This document shows, one piece after another, positions 57,103-64,000 of a DNA stretch of 64,000 bases. Source of the stretch: Polaromonas sp. Lineage in GTDB: Bacteria > Pseudomonadota > Gammaproteobacteria > Burkholderiales > Burkholderiaceae_C. The notes under the pieces are model-generated. The model saw nothing but the letters and a program-made list of their open reading frames with translations, had not been told where the DNA came from and searched no databases. The stretch's first letter is position 1, and each line of letters starts with the position of its first letter. Position numbers and translations under genes: made by a program. The stretch lies in contig JAAFIP010000005.1 in NCBI GenBank assembly GCA_013297865.1, positions 1 through 64,000 on the forward strand. The letters run 5' to 3'.

Positions 57103-58596
57103 ATGCGCCACGCCCTTACCTCCCTCGCCCTTGCCACCACCCTGCTTGCAGGCTGCGGCACCAATGTGGTTAACCCTGTCACCGGCCAGGCCGAGCGCTC
57201 GGTGATGAGTGAGGCGCAGGAGATCAGTGAGGGCAAGAAGGCGCATGAGGAGGTGCTCAAGGAGTATCCGCCGCTGAACAATCCCAAGCTGCAGGCCTAT
57301 GTGAACGAGATTGGGCAGCGGCTGGCCAAGCAGTCGCAGCGGGCGAATCTGGTGTGGACGTTTACTGTGTTGGACAGCCCGGAGATCAACGCCTTTGCGC
57401 TGCCCGGCGGCTATGTGTATGTGACGCGCGGCATCATGGCCTATATGGAGAGCGAGGCCGACCTGGCGGGCGTGATTGGCCACGAGATTGGCCATGTGAC
57501 GGCGCGCCATGGGGCGCAGCGCGCCACGCGCCAGCAGACCGCGGGCATTGGTGTGTTGGCTGCGACGGTTTTTGGTGCCATTCTGGAGGCCAAGGGCGTG
57601 GGTGGCGCAGGCGAGATGATTGGCGGCGTGGCGCAAAACGCTGCCGCTGGCTACGTGGCCAAGTACGGCCGTGAGCAGGAGCTGCAGGCCGACGGCCTGG
57701 GCGCGGAATATCTCTCGCGCGTGCAGCTGGACCCGCGCAACATGATTGACGTGATCAATGTACTGAAAAACCAGGAGCGCTTTGCCGCCGACCTGGCCAA
57801 GGCCGAGGGCCGCCCCGCGCCTGCGCAAAACAGCTGGCTGGCATCGCACCCCAGCAACGACCAGCGCCTGGAGACCATCACCAAGCTGGCTGCGCAATAC
57901 AAAAGCGCTGCGCCCTACCAGGACGAAGGCCGCGCGCGCTATCTGCAGATGATGGAGGGCGTGGCCTTTGGCGAGAGCGCAGACCAGGGCCTCACGCGCG
58001 GCCGCAACTTCTACCACCAGGGCCTGAACATTGCGCTGACTGCGCCGCAGGGCTGGAAGATCATCAACGAAGCAGAGCAGCTGACCGTGATGAACGCCGG
58101 ACGCGACGCCGGGCTGCGCCTGCTGCCCGTGCCGCCCAAGGCAGGCAAGACGCATGAGGAGATCATCCGCAATGCTGTAAAGCCCGACTCGGGCCGCAGC
58201 GAGGCGCGCTCACTCAATGGCCTAAACGCCACCCACTTTGTCGGCACGCAAACCAGCCAGAACGGCCAGCGCCAGAACATCGAGCTGACCGTGGTGACTG
58301 GCACCGACGGCAGCAACTACGCCATGATGTATTTGGCCAAGGACGCCGCTACGCTGCAAAACAACCGCGCCCAGATGCTGGAGGCAGAGCGCAGCTTTCG
58401 CCCGATGAGCGCGGCTGACAAGTCCGCTGCCAAGCCCTGGCTGCTCAAGACCACGGCCATGCCGCGCGGCGGCTTTGCCGAGCTGGCCCGCAGCTCGCCA
58501 CTGGCCAATGCCGAGCAGCAGCTCAAGCTGATCAACGGCGTGTATGCAGGCGGTGAGATCAAAGTGGGCACACCGATAAAAATTGTGGTGCAGTAA
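57103..58596 (+). CDS. M48-family metalloprotease lipoprotein
   Basis: A 497-residue protein with a lipobox (TTLLAGC) and a zinc-protease HExxH in VIGHEIGHVTARHG. A third ligand is likely in the ELQADGLGAEYL glutamate (about residue 190). The C-terminal half (about 280-490) is a separate beta-rich region. Members such as BepA and LoiP maintain the outer membrane. Anchored at the inner or outer membrane, facing the periplasm. Confidence 0.9.
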   Translation: MRHALTSLALATTLLAGCGTNVVNPVTGQAERSVMSEAQEISEGKKAHEEVLKEYPPLNNPKLQAYVNEIGQRLAKQSQRANLVWTFTVLDSPEINAFALPGGYVYVTRGIMAYMESEADLAGVIGHEIGHVTARHGAQRATRQQTAGIGVLAATVFGAILEAKGVGGAGEMIGGVAQNAAAGYVAKYGREQELQADGLGAEYLSRVQLDPRNMIDVINVLKNQERFAADLAKAEGRPAPAQNSWLASHPSNDQRLETITKLAAQYKSAAPYQDEGRARYLQMMEGVAFGESADQGLTRGRNFYHQGLNIALTAPQGWKIINEAEQLTVMNAGRDAGLRLLPVPPKAGKTHEEIIRNAVKPDSGRSEARSLNGLNATHFVGTQTSQNGQRQNIELTVVTGTDGSNYAMMYLAKDAATLQNNRAQMLEAERSFRPMSAADKSAAKPWLLKTTAMPRGGFAELARSSPLANAEQQLKLINGVYAGGEIKVGTPIKIVVQ

Positions 58597-58819
58597 GGCA
58601 GTGCCTTGGCTGTCTCCATGCCAAGGCGTTGACGACATCGCAGTGAAAGACACGCAGGTATTTGGCTGCTAGGTCTGCCCTAGTAGTAGCGATATCTGTT
58701 ACAAATTAAACCGCCCATCAAGGCCCCGCATGGCGCCTTGCACAGGGCCTGCTCGCTTGCCTGCGCCCGTGCTGTCTGTTATGGTCAATTCTTCTCAATA
58801 CACCCCAGGAGCTCTTACC

Positions 58820-59032
58820 ATGTCCGTCGCCAAAGTCATTGAAATCACCTCCGGCAGCAAAAAAAGTTTCGAGGATGCCATTGCCGTAGGCATTGCCCGC
58901 GCTAGTGAAACTATTGCCGATATTCAAGGCGCATGGGTGCAGGACCAGAAGGTGGTGGTCAGTAAAGGCAAAGTGACTGAGTACCGCGTGAGCCTGAAAG
59001 TCACCTTTGTACTGGCGGGCAAGAAGAAGTAA
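58820..59032 (+). CDS. Dodecin family flavin-binding protein
   Basis: A 70-residue protein with the dodecin layout: VAKVIEITSGSKKSFEDAIAVGIARASETI and a C-terminal YRVSLKVTFVL strand. Dodecins assemble into dodecamers that store riboflavin or FMN. ATG 58820 follows AGGAGCTC and is preferred to the upstream ATG at 58730. Confidence 0.93.
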   Translation: MSVAKVIEITSGSKKSFEDAIAVGIARASETIADIQGAWVQDQKVVVSKGKVTEYRVSLKVTFVLAGKKK

Positions 59033-59100
59033 TTTGCTATTATTTATATAGCTGCTCCCGCGATATTTTATTGGCCTGCAGGCCGATTTCTCTTATAAAT
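59033..59100 (+). repeat. Dispersed repeat R1, copy 12
   Basis: Intergenic copy with core GCTGCTCCCGCGATATTTT and GGCCTGCAGGCC, between convergent dodecin and TPM genes. Confidence 0.9.
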
Positions 59101-59109
59101 TAGCCTGCG

Positions 59110-59646
59110 CTAGCGGATATCCGGCGCGTTGGGCAGCCCGTTAGCACGCGGCTGGCCCTCAGTCAGCGGGAAATGTGCCACCAGCAGCGCAGACACCTCC
59201 TGCAGCGCCTGTGTGAGGCCTTCTTCAAAGCGCTGGGCTTTAAGCGCAGCGGCTAAGTGCGCTGTGATGGCCTGCCACTGCGCGGCGCTAACCTTGCTGT
59301 TAAGCCCACGGTCAGCCACCAGCTCGATAGCGCGCTCGGCCAGCAGCAGATAGATCAGCACGCCGTTGTTGTGCTCGGTGTCCCACACGCGCAGCTTGCC
59401 AAACATCGCAATGGCGCGCTCGCGCGGCGTGGCGTCACGCCACAGGTAGCTACTGGGCATGCCCGCTTCGATGCAGATGCGCACCTCGCCCGTGTGCCGC
59501 GCCTCCGACGCGCTGACGTAGCCCTCCAGACGCTTGAGCAGCTCGGGCGGCACGGCGCGGCGCGTGTCGGCGTCGTCCATCCAGCGGTGGCGCAGCACGC
59601 GCAGGGCGCGCGCCCACCAGCTGCGCGGACGTGGGTGTATCAACAC
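59110..59646 (-). CDS. TPM-domain protein
   Basis: About 178 residues with a TPM (TPM_phosphatase) domain: ETRRAVPPELL-type start, GEVRICIEA, and VLIYLLLAERAIELVADRGL. The annotated ORF could extend to 59829, but that overlaps the upstream gene and reads through its Gly-rich tail. GTG 59646 lies 11 bp after GGAGG and is preferred; GTG 59655 and TTG 59643 are alternatives. It overlaps the upstream stop by a few bases. Role unknown. Confidence 0.8.
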   Translation of the reverse strand: MLIHPRPRSWWARALRVLRHRWMDDADTRRAVPPELLKRLEGYVSASEARHTGEVRICIEAGMPSSYLWRDATPRERAIAMFGKLRVWDTEHNNGVLIYLLLAERAIELVADRGLNSKVSAAQWQAITAHLAAALKAQRFEEGLTQALQEVSALLVAHFPLTEGQPRANGLPNAPDIR

Positions 59647-59647
59647 A

Positions 59648-60583
59648 TCAGTCACCACCACCTCCAAAATCGCCACTGGCGCCACCGCCACCAAAATCAC
59701 CACCGCCACCCGAGCTGAAGCCTCCGCCGCCGCCTGACCAGCCGCCACCATCGCCCCCACCAAAGCCCCCGGTAGACCAGCCGCCGCCATCATGGCCTCG
59801 GTGGTAGCCACGCCGCCCCGTGACCGCACGGCCCACGCTGGACATCAGCGTAAACAGCAGTGCCACCACAAAGGCCAGCGCTGCCAGCGCCACACTGGCC
59901 GTGACAAAAAACGCCAGGCCACCCACCGCGCCACCGGTGAGCACCGCGCCCAGCTTGTTGCCAAAAATGCTTTTGGCCACCGCACCGCCAATGGGCACGG
60001 CAAACAGCAAAAAGATGGCCATGTCCATCCACTGGAAGCCTTCGCCCAAAGTGTTCAGCCCGCCCGACGGGGCCTGCGAAGGGGGCAGGTTTTCGCCGTC
60101 AATACGCTGTGCAATCTGTTCCACCGCGTTCGCCAGGCCGCTGGCATAGTCGCCTTTGCGCAGGCTGGGCACCAGGGCCTCGTCAATGATCTGTTTGGCC
60201 GCCAGGTCGGGCACGGCGCCCTCCAGGGTTTTGGCCACTTCGATGCGTACCTTGCCATCGCGCTGGGCCACGATCAGCAGCAGCCCGTCGCCCACGCCTT
60301 TGCGGCCAATCTTCCACACATTGGCTACGCGGTTGGCGTAGCTGGCGATGTCTTCGGGCTGCGTGGTGGGCACCATCAACAGCACCACCTGGCTGCCCTT
60401 GCGCTGCTCCAGCGCCGCCAGCTTGGCCTCCAGACCTTGCAGTGCTGCGGCGTCCAACTTGCCTGTGGTGTCAATCACGCGCGCCGTCAGCGCGGGGATG
60501 GGCTGCAGATCCTGCGCCTGCACAGCCGTGCCCAAGCCCAGCCATGCGCAGCACAGCCAGACCATAGACACTATTAATTTCAT
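59648..60583 (-). CDS. TPM-domain membrane protein with Gly-rich tail (YgcG-like)
   Basis: A 311-residue protein: signal peptide (VSMVWLCCAWLGLGTAVQAQ), TPM domain (about 25-180; GKLDAAALQGLEAKLAALEQRKGSQVVLLMVP, IGRKGVGDGLLLIVAQRDGKVRIEVAKTLEG), two membrane helices (about 190-240) and a Gly-rich tail. The ribosome-binding site GGGAG and the ATG are both part of R1 copy 13. Usually paired with LemA, as here. Confidence 0.88.
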   Translation of the reverse strand: MKLIVSMVWLCCAWLGLGTAVQAQDLQPIPALTARVIDTTGKLDAAALQGLEAKLAALEQRKGSQVVLLMVPTTQPEDIASYANRVANVWKIGRKGVGDGLLLIVAQRDGKVRIEVAKTLEGAVPDLAAKQIIDEALVPSLRKGDYASGLANAVEQIAQRIDGENLPPSQAPSGGLNTLGEGFQWMDMAIFLLFAVPIGGAVAKSIFGNKLGAVLTGGAVGGLAFFVTASVALAALAFVVALLFTLMSSVGRAVTGRRGYHRGHDGGGWSTGGFGGGDGGGWSGGGGGFSSGGGGDFGGGGASGDFGGGGD

Positions 60584-60640
60584 AGCTGCTCCCGCGATAT
60601 TCTATTGGGCTAGCGGCTTATTTTGTATATAAAAATTTAC
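60569..60640 (+). repeat. Dispersed repeat R1, copy 13 (supplies start of TPM gene)
   Basis: Core GCTGCTCCCGCGATATTC. On the minus strand it reads GGGAGCAGCTATGAAATTA, so the ribosome-binding site, spacer and ATG of the next gene come from the repeat. Confidence 0.9.
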
Positions 60641-61239
60641 TTTTTCTCGAAGCTCACGGTCGGTGGCGCGCTGATCTGTGCTTCGTTGGCCACAGTGAAC
60701 TGCGGTTTCTCGCTGTATTTGAAAACCATGGCCGTCAGGTTGGTTGGAAAGCTGCGGGCCAGCACGTTGTATTCGGCAATGGTCTTGATATAGCGGTCGC
60801 GCGCCACGGCAATGCGGTTTTCAGTGCCTTCCAGCTGCACGCGCAGGTCGCGAAAGCCCTGGTTGGCCTTGAGGTTGGGGTAGTTCTCGCTCACGGCCAG
60901 CAGGCGGCTGAGCGCGCTGCCCAGCTGGTTTTGCGCGTCCTGAAAGCGTTTGAAGGCCTCGGGGTTGTTCAGCGTCTCGGGTGTCACCTGGATGGAGGTG
61001 GCCTTGGCGCGCGCCTCCACCACCTTGGTCAGCGTGTCCTGCTCGAAATTGGCTTCGCCCTTGACGGTGTTGACGATGTTGGGGATCAGGTCAGCGCGGC
61101 GCTGGTATTGGTTGAGCACATCGCTCCAGGCGGCCTTGGTCTGTTCGTCCAGACGCTGAAAATCGTTGTAGCCGCAGCCCGTCAGCAGCGCGCTGGCGGC
61201 TAAGATCAGCGTAGCAAAAGTTGTTTTCATGTTCAGCAT
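60637..61239 (-). CDS. LemA family lipoprotein
   Basis: A 200-residue protein with an N-terminal lipobox (SALLTGC), then the LemA helical domain (YNDFQRLDEQTKAAWSDVLNQYQRRADLIPNIVNTVKG, AVARDRYIKTIAEYNVLARSFPTN). ATG 61239 is 7 bp after AGGAGT and is preferred to the upstream GTG. Paired with the TPM proteins; together they may act on the cell envelope. Confidence 0.92.
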   Translation of the reverse strand: MLNMKTTFATLILAASALLTGCGYNDFQRLDEQTKAAWSDVLNQYQRRADLIPNIVNTVKGEANFEQDTLTKVVEARAKATSIQVTPETLNNPEAFKRFQDAQNQLGSALSRLLAVSENYPNLKANQGFRDLRVQLEGTENRIAVARDRYIKTIAEYNVLARSFPTNLTAMVFKYSEKPQFTVANEAQISAPPTVSFEKK

Positions 61240-61307
61240 TCCCACTCCTTTGTATAAAACCCCTGCGGGGCGAGTTATCCATTCAACCTACACATTAGCA
61301 TAGATCG

Positions 61308-62096
61308 ATGCCCGTCTCGGTAAATCAAGCCCTCGCTGCCGCACAAGCACAGCCCATGCCGCCACCGGCAAAGGCGCGGCTGCTGATTGCCGGGGCCACC
61401 GGGGTGCTGGGCAACGCGGTGCTGCGCCGCCTGGTGGGCATGCAGCGCTACGGCCATGCCAGCGTGCTGGCGCGTGAGCCGATCGGCCAGGGCATGCGCC
61501 AGGTCAGCGTGCAGCTGGTCAGCGGCCCGGTGGGCCAGTGGCCTGCGCTGGCTGGAGCGCAGCGCGCGGACTGCGCGATTGTGATGTTTGACCCGCCGCG
61601 CATGTTCTATGACCGCGAGCGTGCGCTGTGGACCCCGGCGCCCGAGCAGCTGGCTGCGCTGGGCCAGTGGCTGCACGCCAGCGGCGTGCGCACGCTGGCC
61701 GTGGTGCTGCCGCACGCCCAGGGCACCTTGCCCGAGGCGCTCAAGCGCGGCCTGGCTGGCCTGGACGAGCAGGCACTGGCAACGGCAGGTTTTGACAGGC
61801 TGCTGATTGTGCGCAGCGCACAAAAGCCCGCTGCGCAAACGCAGCGCGCTGTGCTGGACAGGCTGGCAGCATGGATGCTGGGCATAGCCAGCTTCATGGT
61901 GCCCAGCAGCGAGCAGCCCGTGCGCCCGAGCAAAGTGGCCGAGCTGGTGGACATCGCGCTGCAGCATCTGCCTGTGGGCACCTGGGTGGCAGCGCCCGAG
62001 CTGGTGTGGCGCGCCTCGCAGGGTGATGCAGCGCATACACGTGCGGTGGTGCAGGCCTGGCTGGGCGGCCACGGCAGCAACAGCGTGCAGAGCTAG
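61308..62096 (+). CDS. NAD(P)-binding Rossmann-fold protein
   Basis: A 262-residue protein with an N-terminal dinucleotide motif LLIAGATGVLGNAVLRRL (GxxGxxG), as in extended short-chain dehydrogenases or NmrA-like proteins. No YxxxK catalytic pair is obvious in the right place. Activity and substrate are unknown. Convergent with the lipoprotein gene. Confidence 0.7.
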   Translation: MPVSVNQALAAAQAQPMPPPAKARLLIAGATGVLGNAVLRRLVGMQRYGHASVLAREPIGQGMRQVSVQLVSGPVGQWPALAGAQRADCAIVMFDPPRMFYDRERALWTPAPEQLAALGQWLHASGVRTLAVVLPHAQGTLPEALKRGLAGLDEQALATAGFDRLLIVRSAQKPAAQTQRAVLDRLAAWMLGIASFMVPSSEQPVRPSKVAELVDIALQHLPVGTWVAAPELVWRASQGDAAHTRAVVQAWLGGHGSNSVQS

Positions 62097-62137
62097 CGCG
62101 GCTAGCTTGGCCGCTTAAGCAGCAGGCCCGGGCGCAT

Positions 62138-62800
62138 TCAGCGCATCTGCTCTGCCACCCACACACTCACTTGTTTGACCGCATCGTCCGTAGCCAGTGT
62201 GAGCGCACGCACGCCGCCTGCGGCATCAGCACTGGGCGCAGGCGCGCGCGCGCTGACCACGCGCTGGGCCACCAGGCGGTTGCCATTGAACAGGCTGGCC
62301 TGCAGGCGTACCACGCCGCTGCTGCTGGCAGGTGCGTCAAACAGCTGGCTGAATTCATCAAGCTCAACCCTGAGCAGCCACAGCGCAGCGCCATCCACAG
62401 GCGCCACCACAGGCCCGCGCTGGCTCAGCGCATCGCGCAGGCGCAGGCGCACCAGCTGGGCCGGCGGCATGCTCCAGCGGGCCAACGCATAGGGGCGCAG
62501 CTGCTGCGCATCGGCATAGCCCAGGCGGTAGACCACGGCGGCGCCTTCCAGCGCAGGCGGGGCTTCGACATCGGCCAGCGCCAGCGCGGTGGGCGATGGC
62601 GCAACGCCGGATGCAGCACCGGGCGCGGCAGTGGACGCAGCAGCGCTTGGCGCGCTGGCCTGTGCGGGGCCAAAGTCATACACCGCCTTGGCCACAGGCG
62701 CCTGGGGCGTGGCGCAGGCTACCAGCAGCCACGCCATCAGCGCGTAACCCAGCCATGCTGCACCGCGCGATGCGCCCTGCGACGTGATGTTCGAGGTCAT
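62138..62800 (-). CDS. ABC-type transport auxiliary lipoprotein (PqiC/YmbA-like)
   Basis: About 220 residues with a lipobox in WLLVACATPQ and a beta-rich PqiC-like domain (VVYRLGYADAQQLRPYALARWSMPPAQLVRLRLRDAL). Such lipoproteins bridge MCE tubes to the outer membrane. ATG 62800 is preferred; the ORF continues upstream through R1 copy 14. Behind an MlaD-like gene. Confidence 0.82.
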   Translation of the reverse strand: MTSNITSQGASRGAAWLGYALMAWLLVACATPQAPVAKAVYDFGPAQASAPSAAASTAAPGAASGVAPSPTALALADVEAPPALEGAAVVYRLGYADAQQLRPYALARWSMPPAQLVRLRLRDALSQRGPVVAPVDGAALWLLRVELDEFSQLFDAPASSSGVVRLQASLFNGNRLVAQRVVSARAPAPSADAAGGVRALTLATDDAVKQVSVWVAEQMR

Positions 62801-62883
62801 GTGTGACGCCGTAGGTGAGGCCTTGTGCGACCCCATGACAGCGCCTGCAGTGCGCTCAGAAGCCCATTTTTTAGAGGAAAAAA

Positions 62884-62930
62884 GGCCTGCAGCCCAATAG
62901 AATATCGCGGGAGCAGCTATTATTTTAAGA
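62884..62930 (-). repeat. Dispersed repeat R1, copy 14
   Basis: Core AATATCGCGGGAGCAGCTA and GGCCTGCAGCCC between the MlaD-like and lipoprotein genes. The upstream ORF reading of the lipoprotein passes through it. Confidence 0.9.
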
Positions 62931-62964
62931 GCATTAAGAGGAAATATTCTGTGCATGAACCCTC

Positions 62965-63987
62965 CTATTTGGCCTGGGGCGTGGTCGCCGCCGGGGCCAC
63001 AAAGCCCGGCTCGCCGGGGCCGGGCGGCGCGCTGCCGTTGCCATAGATCAGGCTTTGCGGGTTCTCGCCCAGGTTGCCAAACACGCGGTCAATATTGCGT
63101 GCGCTTTTGGCGGTGTCGTCGGTGGCGCGGCCCAGGCGCGGCAGCAGGTTGGCGTTGAGCGCCTGCGCGCTTTGCGCCAGCGCCGCGCTGCCCTGGCCCA
63201 CTTGGTCCAGCATGCCGCCCTGCTCGGTGATTTTGCTGCCCAGCGCCGTCACGGCAGTGGCTGCTGCGCTGGCTGCGCGTGTGGTCTCCTGCGCGGTTTT
63301 GTTGAACTCTGCTGCCGTGCTCTGCAAGGCCACCATGGTGCCGCGCGTGTCCTTGACCAGGGCCGGAATGTTCACACGCTGCGGGCCAAACTGTGCATCC
63401 GCAATGGTCTGCATGCGCTGCGCCATGGCGCCGATCTGCGCTGCACTCTGGCCAAAGGACTGCACCGCGCCCATCAGGGCTTTCTGATTGTCTGGCGACA
63501 GCAGCTTGTTGATCTGCTTGGAGGTGTCTTCCATATCCATCAGCAGCTTGGTGCCCTGGTCGGACAGGCTGGAGAACAGGCTGGGCTTGAGCGCAATGCG
63601 CGTAGGTTCAAAGCGGCTGGTGGTCAGCGGCTCCAGCGACTCGCCTTGATCGTCCAGCTGCACATAGGCCAGGCCGGTGACGCCCTGAAAACCCAGCGTG
63701 GCAAAGGTGGACTTGGTCAGCGGCGCATTGCTGTTGACCGACAGGCGCACCAGCACATTGCCTTTGACCTGGGGGTCAAAGTCGATCTTCTCCACCTTGC
63801 CCACCGCAATGCCGCGGTAGCGCACGATGGCCTGCTCGGCCAGGCCGGTGACCGATTCGTTGGTGGACACCTCATACACATCACGCAGTGTGGTGTCGCG
63901 CGCCAGCCAGGCCGCCAGCGTAATCAGCAGGGTGGCTACCAAAAGCACAAACGCGCCAGCGGCCAGGGCATGAGATTTATTTTCCAT
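62965..63987 (-). CDS. MCE/MlaD-family protein
   Basis: A 340-residue protein: N-terminal membrane helix (LAAGAFVLLVATLLITLAAWLA), MCE domain (VTGLAEQAIVRYRGIAVGKVEKIDFDPQ), and a long helical tail with Gln/Ala-rich repeats. GGAGAG precedes the ATG at 63987. The neighbouring permease and ATPase, if present, lie beyond the right edge. Second MCE gene in the window. Confidence 0.88.
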   Translation of the reverse strand: MENKSHALAAGAFVLLVATLLITLAAWLARDTTLRDVYEVSTNESVTGLAEQAIVRYRGIAVGKVEKIDFDPQVKGNVLVRLSVNSNAPLTKSTFATLGFQGVTGLAYVQLDDQGESLEPLTTSRFEPTRIALKPSLFSSLSDQGTKLLMDMEDTSKQINKLLSPDNQKALMGAVQSFGQSAAQIGAMAQRMQTIADAQFGPQRVNIPALVKDTRGTMVALQSTAAEFNKTAQETTRAASAAATAVTALGSKITEQGGMLDQVGQGSAALAQSAQALNANLLPRLGRATDDTAKSARNIDRVFGNLGENPQSLIYGNGSAPPGPGEPGFVAPAATTPQAK

Positions 63988-64000
63988 AGTCAACTCTCCA

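Overview
The window looks like a chromosomal segment of a betaproteobacterium of the order Burkholderiales, most likely family Comamonadaceae (Rhodoferax/Polaromonas/Acidovorax-like). The basis is the high-GC codon use, the atpIBEFHAGD order, the box (aerobic benzoyl-CoA) genes with a BoxR regulator, paired tripartite-tricarboxylate receptor (Bug) genes, and a short dispersed repeat (called R1 here) resembling the intergenic repeats common in that family. This is inferred from gene content; no database search was possible. I see no rRNA, tRNA, CRISPR array, transposase or integrase gene.

Layout. 1-6.3 kb (minus strand): the ATP synthase operon, from atpI through atpG, with atpD cut by the left edge; a good sigma70-type promoter lies upstream of atpI. 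6.5-15.2 kb (plus): CopD-like membrane protein, metallo-hydrolase lipoprotein, D-amino-acid transaminase, the YbeD-like/lipB/lipA lipoylation genes interrupted by a DUF481 outer-membrane protein and an inverted pair of palindromic elements (R2), a zinc-ribbon membrane protein and an MFS transporter. 15.3-29.2 kb (minus): nine consecutive exported or membrane proteins. These are an MCE/MlaD-type protein, a repeat-containing lipoprotein, an MlaE-like membrane protein, an OmpA-domain protein, three caspase-family proteases, a CHASE2 protein and a TPR-CHAT protease. This is the least conventional part of the window. 29.3-32.5 kb (minus): dsbA, a SPOR protein and argS. 32.6-37.3 kb: an outer-membrane beta-barrel, a B12/radical-SAM enzyme, and divergent argP/argO.

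37.4-53.1 kb: a benzoate island. bclA activates benzoate to benzoyl-CoA, BoxAB epoxidises it, BoxC opens the ring, and BoxR is the likely benzoyl-CoA-responsive repressor. Interleaved are two Bug-type binding proteins, a DadA-like oxidase behind a tandem glycine riboswitch, a CaiB-type CoA-transferase, an HMG-CoA-lyase-like enzyme, and LysR and IclR regulators. The 429-bp dadA/boxC intergenic region packs two divergent promoters, an operator-like palindrome and the riboswitch. 53.2-64 kb: haloacid dehalogenase, malate synthase G, a small phosphatase, an M48 metalloprotease lipoprotein, dodecin, LemA plus two TPM-domain proteins, a Rossmann-fold protein, and the end of a second MCE transporter locus (PqiC-like lipoprotein and MlaD-like protein) that continues off the right edge.

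Four kinds of repeat run through the window. R1 (14 copies) lies between genes but also inside or at the 5' ends of several genes, where it contributes codons and in one case both the ribosome-binding site and start codon. R2 (4 copies in two inverted pairs) has a CTAG-centred palindrome with compensatory base changes. R3 (2 copies) forms long GGACGC-rich hairpins. R4 is one inverted pair at 35.4 kb.
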